Of a DNA stretch of 64,000 nucleotides, positions 12,559 to 25,600 are shown piece after piece. Under the pieces are notes generated by a model. The model searched no databases, had not been told where the DNA came from, and saw only the letters and a program-made list of their open reading frames with translations. The position numbers and the translations under genes were made by a program. Source of the stretch: Trametopsis cervina. Lineage: Eukaryota; Basidiomycota; Agaricomycetes; Polyporales; Irpicaceae. Position 1 is the stretch's first letter. Every line of letters begins with the position of its first letter. The stretch spans positions 142,650 to 206,649 of the forward strand of contig MU278380.1 in assembly GCA_022385755.1 (NCBI GenBank). The letters run 5' to 3'.

Positions 12559-15500
12559 ATGGCTTCACCATCCACTCCTCCCGCTCCTCCCGCTACTCCC
12601 CCGACCTCGCCTCCATCGCGGCCTGCGTCTCCCTCTCCCTCAAGAAGTAACTTCCGTACGCTGGCTCGTATGGGTACCATGCTCAGGCGAAACTCTTCTG
12701 GTCTTGGCTTTGGCAAGACACTGTCGAAATCGGAATCAAAGAGTTCTCTCCGTGGTAAAGAGCCGTCTCAGGAATCTGCTGTTGTACCTGATACTGTTCC
12801 TGAGTCACCTATTCGCGAGGCAGCCGCCGTCGCCGCTGAATCCACCCCACCACCGCCTGTAGGTCCCTCGCCCCTCTCTGTGGAAGTGAAGGCTGCACCA
12901 GAGGCGTCCCCTGCCCCCGTTATTGCGTCTGTACTATCCGCAGAGCCCGAATCATTAGAGGAAGCTCCATTGCATCCACCAGCCCCAGCACCTGTTCCTG
13001 CCCCCGTTGTTCCACCCGCTGCAGCACCTGTATCTGCTCCTGCACCCGTGACCGCACCTGCCCCATCTACCGTATCAGTTCCAGCTTCTGCACCTGCACC
13101 AGCATCTGCACCAACACCTGCACCAGCACCAGCGCCAGTACCTGCGGTGGTCGCTAAGCCAGAGCCCGTTGCTTCTGCTGTTCCGCCTCAGCTCATCCCT
13201 CAGAAACATGTTGTCGTTGTCTCTCCAAGCGAGGAGATCGTGGCAACTCCTCAGCCCGAGCCTCAAACCATGGAGGCTTCCAGGCCTGCCCCTCCTCCTG
13301 CTGTAGAAGAAAGGGCACCGGACTATTTTGCATGGAGCAACATACCAGAAAACGTGCAGAAGAAACCTTCTACGTCTACTCTAGCGACCAACGAATCCGT
13401 ACCTGCGCCCATTTCGGCACCGGCCCCTGCAAAAGCACCTGTATCAGAGCCTTTACCAGAGAGGGTCACGCAGGCCCAGACCGAGGAGGCTCATATTGAC
13501 CCTTATGTGGCTTCAGCCGCTGACTCGTTTGCCTGGAAAGACGAGAACATCGTTCCGTCCTCTGCAGCTGTCAGCAAGCAGCCCTCTCGAGAGCAGCTCG
13601 TCGCGTCTCCACAACAGTCTGTCAGGGCTCTTTCCAAGGCTCCGTCACGCGAGGTCCTCCCTTCGTCCCCACCTTCAGTCGCTGTCACTCTGTCCCCGAA
13701 AGCGAGTAAATCCTCTCTCGCTTCGTCGTATGGACAGGTTGTCACTTCTTCTGCGGGGAGGAGGCGAGTTTCGGTATCTGTTGATCCGGAAGAAGGTAGA
13801 CGTGGCCGTAGTAGGTCCAGGACTAGCATTCGGTCAGTCGTTGTATTTGTGACGCACGCTCATTTTACTCATTCGTGCTGCAGCGTATCATTCGACGACC
13901 CATATGCTGACCCGTTCGCGGACCCACCAGCTGGTAATCACATGGCTGTCCCTAAGCACGCTCTTTCCCCTGTGTATAGCGTGAACATCCCTGAGTATGT
14001 CCCCTTTGTCTTCGATTGCCATTATAATTCTAACATATGACCGTAGCAGTGCAGAGAACTCAGGTGCACATCATGCCGAAGAAACCGAAGGAACGTCGTT
14101 CCCGTTCCCTGAGCCTACTCACGAGAATTACGAGGAATCTATCCCGGAGACGGTTCCGACTCCTATAGCGATGCCTCTTCCTGCGTTGAATGAAGTGATG
14201 AGCTCAAGGTATGTTCAACGATTATTGCAAAAGATCTGTATCAATATTATTCCAGAGTTATTCGTGAACAACCTTCCGCGTACAGCATTGGACAGAGCAC
14301 TGTTGGCCCTGTAGACCATGCACCCCGAGTTGAGACTGAGTAAGTTCTTGCGGAGTGGCTTTATTGTCACGTCGAATCTAACTTCACTCGTTAGTGAACG
14401 TTTGCCCCTTCTTCCTCGTATGCCGGTGCCGAACGTCGGTACCTCCAAGGCATCTGCAGAGCCGCCCGCATTCAACGATGTGGACATCACCGTGCATCAA
14501 TCCAGAGGAATCATCTGGCCATCTATAGACCGCAGCTTCAGGTCGTTGGGATGGGCGGAGCATGTGCTACCCGACAGTTCTCTCTACTACTCCAATCGTG
14601 ATCTTCGTGTCACCACGGAGGTGGACCTAAGAAACGCCAAAAAGCTTGACGGGATCACAGATTACTTGGATAAGAAGCGTCCTCACGAATCGGCCCTCCC
14701 GCCGCCTGGCTGGGAGTTGTGGATTCGCGACAATAGCAAACTGGCGTTTGACTTTATTCCTATCAGAAGTTGGATCAGCCACCAAGACCGAATCTTGACT
14801 TTGGAGCCTCCGACCTCGCCAGCTGGCGAGATCGTTTCCAGCTTGTCTGATGATGATCGTACGTCTTGCACCAGCATAGGTCTCACTATAACAGTCATTA
14901 ACGTGATGTTCAGGAGTCAATATGGAATACCGCTATTGGACCTACGTTGAGAGCCACCCAGCACATGAGCCTTTGCCGGCGAACGCTCATGCGGAGGCTC
15001 TAGATGCTCTCACTTGGTGCTACACCGGTACAACACATTCTTGTGCTTGCGTTACTACTTACTCACTGCATTCTTGTAGATTGCTTGTTGCCATCCGAGC
15101 GCACTATTCCACCGGCTTTCAGCCCACAAGAATGCCAGGAACTCATGACTCTTCTACGCTCAGATGCTGCTCCTAACAATGCCGTAGTGCGCACTCGAAT
15201 TGTTGCACGTGTGCTCCTTCGTCAAGGTTCGTTACTTTCCTCCCTTGCGTTGTTCTTGATCTTATGTTCCCATAGCTCAATGGCGTCAACACTACTTCCG
15301 CCCAACTAAGCCACTCCCTAATGAATTCAACAAAGGTCCCATCCCTTCGACTCGTCGCGTTCCCTTCCGCCGAGCGTTTGCGGACGTCATTATGTCAATT
15401 CTATGCCTGGGTATTCCCTACCTGTTCATGGACCGTTCAAGCCGCCACCACATCGATGAAGAGAGCGGTATGCGTAGTCAAGGGCCGGTCCTTATTATCG

Positions 15501-16039
15501 GGGCATGCGCGTGTCTTGTGGTGAGTTTGACGATTTACACATCGTTTGCACACCATTTGACGGATATTGTTAGGCCGCCGTTATCTTGAGCGCGTCTGTG
15601 ACCCTAATGACCCTGCCCGGCCTCGACGATATTGCTAGGCTCGCTGGCATGATTGCCATTTTGTTCTCCGCCTCGAGCATGGTGTCTTCGGTCGTCGCTC
15701 TTTTCAAGTTCAAGGCGGATGTAGAACGTACCGTAGTATATATTGGCGGGGAGGGTCTCATGGTTCTCTCGGTATGTACCCCTATTTTCTGAACCAACCA
15801 ACTTCTAAGTCTCCGAGCAGAGGCGAAGCATTATCATGTCTTTACCCGTCGTATTCCTCGCGTGGGCGATTGCTGCTTTCATAACCGGCATCACGTTTTA
15901 CTCCTTCCGTGGAGTGACCCTTACGAGTAAAGCTATCATCGCCCAGCCATTCGTAGACTACACTCATTGGGTTGTGGTGGGTGGATTGGGAGCATTGGTA
16001 GGCGTTCTGCTCGTGTCCGCCTTGATAGCCAGAAGATAG
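12559..16039 (+). CDS. WW-like domain, multi-membrane protein of Agaricomycete type
   Basis: Function is unknown. The N-terminal half (12559 to about 14330) is disordered: a basic/Ser-rich head, a long Pro-Ala repeat (residues about 140-205), and Ser/Arg-rich stretches ending near GRRGRSRSRTS. Small exons then join to a folded segment: GWAEHVLPDSSLYYSNRDLRV, then LPPPGWELWIRDNSKLAFDF near 14700, which resembles a WW domain (PPGWE start, Tyr/Phe core) but lacks a clear second Trp. The C-terminus (15400-16039) has four or five hydrophobic helices, including AAVILSASVTLMTLPG and a last one ending LVGVLLVSALIARR. I know similar WW-plus-helix proteins from Agaricomycetes but no assigned role. The protein is about 1,000 residues. 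The start is chosen because it is the first ATG after the TATA and CT-rich run. One gene is more likely than two, since every junction keeps frame. Confidence 0.72.
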
Positions 16040-16274
16040 GGATATGTTCATTGATTCTCACATACTGTATGATATCATCCGTTCTGCTGTATTAACTCAT
16101 CATGTATTTATGAATCTCTCATGCTATATCATGTCCCGTAAGAGAATCATACTGACGCCAATTATGCGATGGGCTCAAGGGCGCCAAAGTATGTGATCAA
16201 TAGCAGGCGCTTAGCTCATACCAGAACGACCACCGACCACTACCAACTTACGACGGTCTTGTTCGCTACTCACG

Positions 16275-17858
16275 ATGACGAAATCGCAGGAGAGCTTTAC
16301 GTTTACTGTGGGGAAGCTAGGTATGCGCAACGTCCGTTCTAGAGACCATCTTTACTTAATGCAGTACAGATGCGGGCATGGCTGTACGTGTATACGATAT
16401 ACACCTGAGATGCGTTCTGGTGTTGACAGCCATAGGCATAGATCCTGCTCGGGGAGCGGGCCCATCTCATTGAATTCCCTTCGCTTCTTCTACCACCGGG
16501 TGCAACTACAGGATCCATAGTGAACATATCCGTACAGCAGAACCATGCGGAAGAGAAGAAACGCGACACGGAGTTCTGGAATCTGCAGAACGATATCCTT
16601 GCTGCTTATGGGACTAAGACACCTGAGAATCCCAAACTTGAGGTTCGCACACAACGATCTTCCGCGAATGTGACTTACCCTCGCCGTCAGCTCCGAAATG
16701 TCACCCAAACATCCGTAACCCTCGAATGGCCCCCGTTGAAGCTTGCTACAGCCAAGTTGCGCTCTCTCGACATCTATCGGAACCGCCAAAGGCTTGCAGC
16801 AATTCCCTCCCCTTCAACAAATACGTCGACCAAACTCTCTGGACTGCAGCTTGACACTGAGTATACCTTCCAGCTCATCCTGCGCACCACAGCCGGCACT
16901 TTCCCCTCTAATCTACTTCATGTCCGCACGCATACAATGACGGACACATCTGGCATTTGTGTATGTTTTGGTACGATCCAGGACCCGCGACTTCTTGAAG
17001 ATGCGAAACTAGCGTTAAGTGATATGGGTGCGAAATGGAGTGAAAAGATCCAGATCGACACTACGCACTTCGTCTGCACTACCCCTGCTGCCACACCCGC
17101 CGGTGCGGACGCGACTGGAAGTTTGGCGAATGCTCCTGGTGTTGAATATCAGAAAGCTCTGCAGATGAGTATTCCTGTCGTTCAGCCGACTTGGATTTTG
17201 GCTTGTCAAGCAGAGAGAAAGTGAGTATATTGATCCGCTTGAGAACGAGATAGTTGACTTGGAACCTTACAGAATGATGCCCATACATCCTTACTATCTT
17301 GGTGCGAGCCCAGTGGTTGCGCACTCTGCGTCTTATGGTCGGCCACAGTCTATGTCCCAAGCAAGCATCAATTCCCCGTCTGCCCGTACATCTTCCCCCA
17401 ATACGCCCAGGTCGGCCAATCGTCAGTCCATGCCAGCACCCGCCCGTTCTGCCGTTTCGCCTCCCGCTGTAGCGCAATCTCCAGCTGCCAGTCGTGCATT
17501 TGAAGCCACCCCGGAAGAAGATGCTGGAGAAGAGCAGGCAGACGTCGACTCTCCCGGAAAAGCCAAGCACGTGCGGACTGGCACCATGTCCAAAGATTTT
17601 CGCTTTCCTCCCGCAGGACAAGAGGCTACACCTCCTCTCCCTGATATTCCAGCCTCTAGGAACGACAGACCTTCTTCTCCTCGTGGGCCTGTGCAGCATG
17701 CTTCGTCCGATACTGAAGAGGTTTCTTTGACACCGCTTCCAGTCATACCCTCCACCGTGGAGGTGCCCCCACCACCACCGGTTGAAAAAGAGCGTGCACC
17801 AACTTCCTCAGACATTGACGAAGAAGTTGGAGAGACAGAGGAGATATCACTCAACTGA
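16275..17858 (+). CDS. CHS5: Exomer subunit CHS5 (chitin synthase export)
   Basis: CHS5 is the scaffold of the exomer, the coat that in yeast carries the chitin synthase Chs3 from the trans-Golgi network to the plasma membrane. The start at 16275 gives MTKSQESFTFTVGKL. Two small introns lead to DAGMA and ILLGERAHLIEFPSLLLPPG, matching the N-terminal dimerisation segment of yeast Chs5. An FN3 domain follows (about residues 85-165: VTQTSVTLEWPPLKL, LSGLQLDTEYTFQL), then a BRCT domain (about 175-270: DTSGICVCFGTIQDPR, IDTTHFVCTT, IPVVQPTWILAC). The tail after the intron at about 17222-17272 is Pro/Ser- and acid-rich and low complexity. The protein is about 500 residues; yeast Chs5 is longer, through its C-terminal repeat. 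It sits 1.8 kb from a class V chitin synthase. Confidence 0.93.
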
Positions 17859-18195
17859 GACGTCCTGTTTAGAGGAAGTTTGTGGCCGAACTCCCGTGAT
17901 TTCTCCAAGCATTAACTTACTACTGCTGTAACGCCGATAAATTATACGCCATTGTTGACAAGCGTGAACAGTATCCAGCTACAGATAGCAGTGCCAATGA
18001 CGACGATTGATTAAAATTACAACAAAGAAATCTACAACGAAACAAACGCTGCTCCTAGAGTAGGCTAGCTGTGAGAATGATTATATACAGATGGGACTGG
18101 ATGAGAGATACAGGCAGTGGATATGAGTAAACTGTCGACACCGTGTGTTAATACTGTACAATGCAACGTGCGATATCGTGGACTGGCGATGAAGA
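17859..18195. other. Convergent 3' spacer
   Basis: This AT-richer spacer lies between the CHS5 stop and the stop of the minus-strand neighbour. It presumably carries both polyadenylation regions and contains one TACTGTAC (18152-18159). Confidence 0.5.
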
Positions 18196-19317
18196 TTAGG
18201 GTGACGGAGTCCTATGGCCGACACTTTCCCAAGCTGAGAGATCATCACTGCCTATCTCAGAGGCGATCTCGAACGGATCGTCTATCGAGGGACTGAACAT
18301 GCCTGAACGCAGAGAGGGTGAAAGGATAGCAAAATCGCTTTCCGAAGGGAGGTTGATGAAAGAATCTACGCCTGGGGAGCGAATCTCATGAGGAGATGGA
18401 GATCGGGCAAAGACAGGCGACAAGGGGTGCTGAATGTCTGAGAATGGTGATCGCATAGGAGTGGGGGGAGAGGCGACCGATCTTGGGGGAGAGACGACAT
18501 CATACGTCGTACTGCGCCCTGTTTCTGAGATCACGGACCCGCTGCGTGAGCTAGCGCTACGTGGGCCTACAACAGCGGGTGTAAAGGAGCTATTGCTTGA
18601 ACTGGCAGTGACGGTTGGACTGGCCAATCCGGCTTCCAAGGTAGGTGAGGTAGGTGCAGTGTGCAGCTCCGGCGAAGCTGACTGAGAACGGACTGCGGAC
18701 TGCAAGGTATTTGCACTGACTGGGACTAGCGGCGTAGGACTGTGGATGACAGGCGTTGCCGGCAATGTCGGAGCTTCAGATATTGCTGGCGAAGACAAGA
18801 AAGAGGATGTCGAACTGGAGGCGGTGGGCGATATAGGATCAAAGGGCACGAACACATTGGACTGCAGCAAAGTAGTCAGATATCAGCTATACAACCTTAC
18901 ACTATATGCTCTGTACTCGCCTCATCTAGCACACTCCTTGACTTATTTGTACGATGTCGGAGAGTGGAATTTGTTCTGTATTCTTGCCACTCTGAGGTCT
19001 CTCTGGCTACAAGATTCTGCATCTCGACGGATATTCCGTTTGCATGATCGTCGGCGTCGTCGTCGTCGTCATCGGAAGACTCGTTGTCAGAGCTGCGAGC
19101 TTTCGCAGCTACACGGACTGGTACTCTGCGTGGCTGATGTGCCTCGTGCCATGCATTCACTTTAGGAGCGATATGGGGGTCATATACGAACTGCGATGGT
19201 GACGGCGTTATTAGATATTGTGTATATGCCATGTAGCAACTAACTTACTTCCTTGAATGCGATAACCGCTACGACTGTACCCACAGCAGCAGCAATGTAG
19301 ACAGCTGGAACAGGCAT
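18196..19317 (-). CDS. Small membrane-anchored acidic, Ser/Pro-rich protein, unknown
   Basis: I do not recognise a family. The first exon (19317 to about 19249) encodes MPVPAVYIAAAVGTVVAVIAF, a single N-terminal membrane anchor. The second (about 19195-18920) begins FVYDPHIAPKVNAW and carries a poly-aspartate run encoded by a GTC/GAC microsatellite (about 19047-19075). The last exon (about 18870-18196) is Ser/Pro/Thr-rich with many SPP and SP sites and ends WESVGHRTPSP. The protein is about 340 residues, with one helix and a long disordered tail, most simply cytosolic. It lies between CHS5 and the chitin synthase, which makes a link to cell-wall traffic possible but unproven. Confidence 0.65.
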
Positions 19318-19641
19318 GATGGTGGTATTGGTTAGAGACTGGGGAAGATGTGTCAGACGCCTTCTCCCCGCAGAGACGCTGCGGAAGCTAGGCGGAAGCA
19401 AATCCTCTGCCAGACTCGATCAAGCCAATCCAATGGTTCACACGAGTTAGTTAGATTTCCTACGTATACGATTCGAAAGTCCTAAAGAGCGTTCATTACA
19501 AGGCTATATATCAATGCAGGATTTATGTGAGAGGAGAGTCCGGTTGCGTGATGCTTAAAGAGATACTGTAGTCCAATATGTCCGAGAATGCGTGCTAGAT
19601 GGAAAGAGCGACGAGTCCACAAGAATGCCGAAAATTAATGT
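19318..19641. other. Spacer between chitin synthase stop and small membrane gene start
   Basis: This 324 bp interval holds the promoter of the small minus-strand gene and the 3' end of the chitin synthase transcript. No ORF or repeat is seen. Confidence 0.5.
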
Positions 19642-22600
19642 CTATGATTGCGAAAGAATCTTGTCGATAGATTCGTTAAGGAACTGTTTGCGAGATGTCA
19701 AATCGGCTTTGGGGAACTTGGCTTGAATTGCTTCGCGTGTAGTCCTGTGATACCGTCTATTAGTATGAAAAATATAATCATGAGGGGGCACGCACTTCTT
19801 CGTTACGGTCATAAGATCCTGAGTACTGAGATAATTCCGCAGGGCATTGAAGAGATCGTCATCACTAGGATTAGGATCGTTGCTCGGTCCGGCAAACATG
19901 TTCACGGACGTCGCCATTGAGAACGTGGACATTGGCCGCTGTTCGTGAAGCCCAGGTGCCATTGGGGGAGCGAAGCCGAGTTGAGACCCAGTCGCATCGC
20001 CACCGAACATATTTAAGTTCGTCATGACCGTATTTCGCGGGGCCATGGGCGGCATCATAGGCGGCATCATACCGTACATGCTACCCGTGCCTTGGTAAGG
20101 GATAGGCCCTGGCATAGACATCTGACCACCGTAGTCAGAGCCATGGACCGACCCGGGGCCTCCGCCGAAGGGCATGAAGGGCAGCTGAGGGATAGCAAAT
20201 TGTGAGAGAGACTGTTGACCGCCGTAATGCGAGTGAACGCTGCCTGCTGGCCGAGACGGGACATTGGACCCATTCTTGCTGAGGGCATTGCCATCGCGAT
20301 AATAATCTCCTCCAGACTGAGATGGATGGAAACTATTGGGCGATTCTGCTCGCGAGCCGGGTGCCCGGGACCTAGAACGAGAACGAGGTTTGCTACCATA
20401 TCCTGTCTCATCAGAGTGACGAGATCCAGTTTCCCATGCTTCCGCTTCATATTCTTAAGGAATGTTTTAGATGACGAACTTTCCGTGCACGAAGAGCAAG
20501 CACTTACCGCTGAACTTCTTCAAAGGAATCATCGAGTCGTCGAATTTCTCATCATCGTTCATGATAACCTTCTTATTGTTCCCCTCTCCGATAACGAGAC
20601 GTGTGTTGCCCCAGCTGAAATCATCCATACACCAGAATGAATAGATCGGCAGCAACAAACTGTAGACCGGATATCTACAGGGTACGGGGTTACTTTTGCT
20701 TCAAGTTGATAAAATAGTGACGTACGAGATAAGATAAACGACCATCCAACCAACCAACATGAATTCCCGCTTCACTATGAAGATGATTGCCTGCCGTGCG
20801 TTATGAGTACTTTACGTTGGGGAGATTTTGTGGTTACACGCACTTGGAGACCGTAAACCGCGGCAATCATGATGATCGAAATAAGAGGCAACGCCGCTTT
20901 TCCGATAGAGACCACTACGATCAGGTAAACCAGCTAAGACATGTGGTCAGCTAAAGGTGATGATATAAAGCTGTCACTATCAAGACATACATAGACGACA
21001 GTTGACGGAAGAATCTGAAAAAGATGTATGTAAGCATATATGATACAGCCAAACACTGTTCTACACTTACCAGTGTGCCGAGAAGGTCTATGAAGACAAA
21101 GAATCTCATCGAGAAACAGCAGAAGCCGAAGAGCTCCGGGAGGAAAACCAGCTCGCACAAGTTGTGGATCGTAGAGTTGATCCAGCGACGGCGTTGAGAC
21201 AACAAAACCCTCCAAGACTCCGGTGCCACGGTATGCGCAAGAGCATCCGGGTTGAACTTCGTCTTGAACGTAGGGAAGTGCTTGAGCATCAAGGTAGTCA
21301 GGTAACGATCTTCGCCCAAGGACAGCAGGTTCTTCTTATGGAGTGTGTCAACATTGGGTTCTGAGTATTCCTCAATGATGCGGTTGGAAATGATGATGGG
21401 CCGGCCTTTGTCTGCGGTACGAATACGGTACATAGAAAAACACCCTGGAAGACAAGTGACCGATCCGAACAAACTTTCGAAAGCCTTCGATAGGTGGTGA
21501 GAGATGTAGTATTCGTAGACCTGAGGCAAACTCTCAGAACTGCGAACGGTGCGTAGTGGATTGTACTTGCCTGGATCATAGTCCACCAGGACCCCTCTTC
21601 ATTCTCAAGCTTCGTTTCGCCACAGATGCCAATGATACTGGAGTCATCTGCTGCAGAAGCCACCAGACGATTAAGCGAGTCAGGGGTAACGGTCTATATG
21701 AACTTCAGGAACGTGGTTCAAACGTTTGAACACCAAACCACTCACAGTATCGGCATCTACAGTGAAGATGTACTCGTAGAACGCCGGGTCGATGCCAATG
21801 ACATTCCGCATTTGGTGGTAGATTTCCAACTCCAACGGACACATCGGTGCGTCGAAATGGACGCGATTCAGGTACTGCATCACCAGGATTTGACTGTCTC
21901 GTTTGCCCCTGTTGCCAGGCTTTGTTCGCTCCGTTGGTTTGCCGACCTTGACGACCACTATATACGGCACAACGTGACCCTCGAACTCATACAAGCCCGA
22001 ATATACTTTGCCGTAGTTTAGTTGCTTCGAACCTTCGCCGATGGACTTGAAGAGAAGAGGTTCGGGGTCCAATTTAGGGTCGACGCCTAAGATGTCAAGC
22101 ACGATACGTGGAGTCGTCCGATCATTTCCAGTACCAATGATGTTGCCGTCACAAACCATAAACAAGAGCTTCCGCTTGTCGTCATAGTTCAAGGCAGACA
22201 GGGAGTCGATTGTACGACGCAACGACTCTTCGCCTTCCGTATAGCAGGGTACTTGACAAATCACGAATTTGTCCAACATTTCTGGGTTTCTCTTGGGCGA
22301 AAGTTGCAGAGCTGACAAGACTGCACAAAACGTTATGAATACGGCCACTAGAAGAGACGAAGTGATGCTTACACTTCAATGCCACTGAGGTAACGAGAAC
22401 GATGGAGACGGCTAGGAGGAGATAGTTCTGAACCTGACAGCGGGCCGATTTCCGGAAATCCTGTTTTCCTATGTAGAAGAGGTTGTTCAGACAATTTGTA
22501 TGTGCCTCCCGCGTTTCGGTATCCATGGCGTCAAGCACAGTCTCCAAAGGCTTTGTGATGTCCTGGCCGACACGCTGTGAGAATAGGTCCGTGACGCTTT

Positions 22601-25600
22601 CGTTGAGGAACTTGTATTGGTCTCCAGGAATGAGAGTGATTGTATTGAAATAGTCCGTCAAGTCATAGATACCCTTATTCCACACAGCGACGTTACTATT
22701 CAGAGCATTAGTATGACGTACTCTGCACTCAGGACGAACACGCTTACCGAGGCGTATCATCGCTGTTAGCCATCTGCCAGAGGGCATTTTTATCGTAGAC
22801 TAGGGGCCCCTTGATGAATTGCTTCATGGTGGGTAGGAAATTTGCGGTGTACCAATCTGATTTGTCTAGTTTCGTGTTCTGCGCTGGTTGCAATTGTCCC
22901 GATGTGTGCACAGCTTGCGAAACAGAGACGGTTGAGTTTGCTACCCGCAATTCGACAGACGGATCAGTGACGAGCACGGGACAGGCAAGAGCGACGGGAA
23001 TGGGAAAGTATTGAGTGAGATCCTGCCCCGCGAAGATAGGAAGCGTGTCGGCACCATTACTGGCTTCACCAGGAATATCGCTGTGTTGACCATGGATAAA
23101 ATTCGAGACGTCGTAAACCGTTCCCTGAATAGCTACCCAGAAGTCGTTATCGCCTGTATGCTGGCCGACTTCGCCAACTGACCATGCCTTGTCGGAGTCG
23201 GGACATAGAAGTCTACCGAATTCAATGATGTAGAAGATGACGATGCCGTTACTGAGGATAATTAGCCAGAAGATTGTGAATTTCTCGCGCCAGGCCAAGC
23301 GGACGTCAGGCCGCTTCATGCGACCGACGGAAGAAAGCAGGAAAGACGGGATCCACCACGTCGTTGCCCATACAATCCAAAGCCAGATTCGTCGAGTGCG
23401 GCTCGTAGGTACTTCTTCGACTGCATTTGGCGCCTCTTTGACTACTATGTCTCCTTCTTTGGAGGCGTCAGGATTAAAGGGGTCGCCTTTCTTATCCCAT
23501 TCCGAACCCCAGCCGGTTTCGCTGTAGGCGGGCGTATCGTTGACGTTGGGAGTAGAAAGGTTGGGGCCGTACGGAGAATTGGCATTGGGTGACTTATATT
23601 GCTCCCCGTTGGCTGCCTGCCGTGTCAGTAGGAGATTGTCCTCGCTACCGCCATAGAAACCTCCGCCCAGTTGAGAGGACTGGTTGTCTCGATGAGTGTA
23701 CTCTGTAGCATCGTCCGGCATCACGCTTTCCTCGTCGTCTCCACCGTTGACTAGTTTCTTCGCCTCCTTTTCCGCGGAACGTATCACATCCTCGACCATC
23801 TTCCAGGCGGTATATGTAAGCCAGATCATGCGATGTCCGACGACGAAGTCATCGCCCTCTTTCCAGCCATTGGCCTGTGCGCATTGTCGTATACGCTCTG
23901 AATCGGAACCTCGCATAGTTGGAACGTACCGCTCACAGAAGTCTCCGTGCGGCATGTCGATAATCAGGTCGGTTTTCTTGCGAACAAGAAGGTCCGGTAA
24001 AAGGAGAGATCGTACCTGCGCCTTGACCCGACGCTTGTCGAATGAATTTGGGGAGCCGGAGTCATTTGGTCGGATGCAAGAGACGGTCCAGCATCGAGTA
24101 CGATCGAGGTTGAACAGGATCTCAGAAAGGTTGTAGTTGATCTGGGTGCTGACAGGATATGCCTTTGTGGGGTCCAGGCGCGGATGCTCCTCTTGAGGCT
24201 CAGCTGGAGCGATGGTTGTCGCTTGACGAAGAGGGCGTGAGGATACCTGAGATTGGACAATGATTCCCTCGTCCTTCGAGTGACGTTCTGTCGCAAGGCT
24301 GGGCCCGGACATGAGTTTGCTAATGAATGGATCGGAAGAGTTGCGCAAGAGGGTGACGAAGGCAGAATCCAGGAGGTCCACATCCTTGTCCACAAAGTCC
24401 TTCACGTCGTACGTACAGCTACCAGCGAAGTGATTGATTCCGAACGTTTGCTTCTCCGCCGACCCGGGAGAGGACGCAGTGTTCACGAACGAGCTGTGGG
24501 TACCGAACCTCGAGACTAGGTCCTGCAAAAGATCCTCGTCCTTCTTTTCGCCACCTTTACCGGACTTAGCGGCAGAGCACGCCTTGTTCATGGCGCCCAA
24601 GACTCCTCCCGGTTTCCTGTGCGCGCGTTCACTTAGCTGAGCGCCCCGCAGCAGTTCTATGCAAGCGTAGTTATCCATAGTAGCAACAGCGGGAAGGGAG
24701 ACCCCATCGCCTGACATCTGGCCGTTGAGGCCAACAGAGTCTTCGAACGCAGTCCGTAAGAAGTAGGAATGGAGGACTTCGTCGGCGAAGTTGATGCAAA
24801 ACTCGTCGAAAGAGTTTTGTCCGTAGGCCGAAACAAGAGGCGCAGGACCTCCGAGCATCATGGATGTTGTACCACCCGGTCCCCGCGTTTGGAAACCCGG
24901 CTGATCCAACATGACTATTTGTGTGTGAGGGGAAGGGTCTTGAGAACCAGGCGCAAACCGATGGTTGGCTGTCTCGACAACAAAAGCGAATAGAATGGCA
25001 TACAGATCCCGCGTAAGGGAATCTCGCTGCGCGCTACTTTGCGTTGCATTCATCATCACGGTGTAAAGTTCCTTGCGAACGTAGCTCGTCTTGTTTGTTA
25101 AGGCCTCGGCCAACTCGTCCGGAGCGACTCCAAGGAGCCCTGCAGCCTGCTCAAGCACGAGCATGTTGGAGACATACGCGGAGACGTCGCGTGCATCACC
25201 CTCGCCAAATTGCACGTTGCCAAGAAGCAGTATAGCTACCAGAAGGCTGAAAATAGACGCAATGTGCTTCGGCTTGAATCCTAGCGTCTTCATGGAACTC
25301 CTCAACTCCTCCATGGCGATAGAGTCGTCACTGAAAGGACCAGCCGGAAGACGATAGCAACCGGAGGAGGCTAACAGGGCGTAATCCGAAGGGTCTTCCA
25401 AGGCGAAACGATCTCTCTCCTGTGGCGTGGATCCAGCGAGGAACTGGTAGAAAACATGGAATGTCCTCTCCTCGTGGGAGAGTTTGTTCAGTCGAGATTT
25501 CTCCAAGCCGTATGTCAAGACTTTCGCCCCAGATATTCTCCCCTTGTCATTAAAATGCAGCTCCAAGTATCTCCCGTGCCGTGAAGCATTGGGGTTCATG

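Noticed and set aside
12559..14040. Reading the Pro/Ala-rich frame as a complete gene ending at 14040
   Set aside because: GT-AG introns at about 13833 and 13997 remove the stop-containing text and carry the frame into conserved downstream exons.
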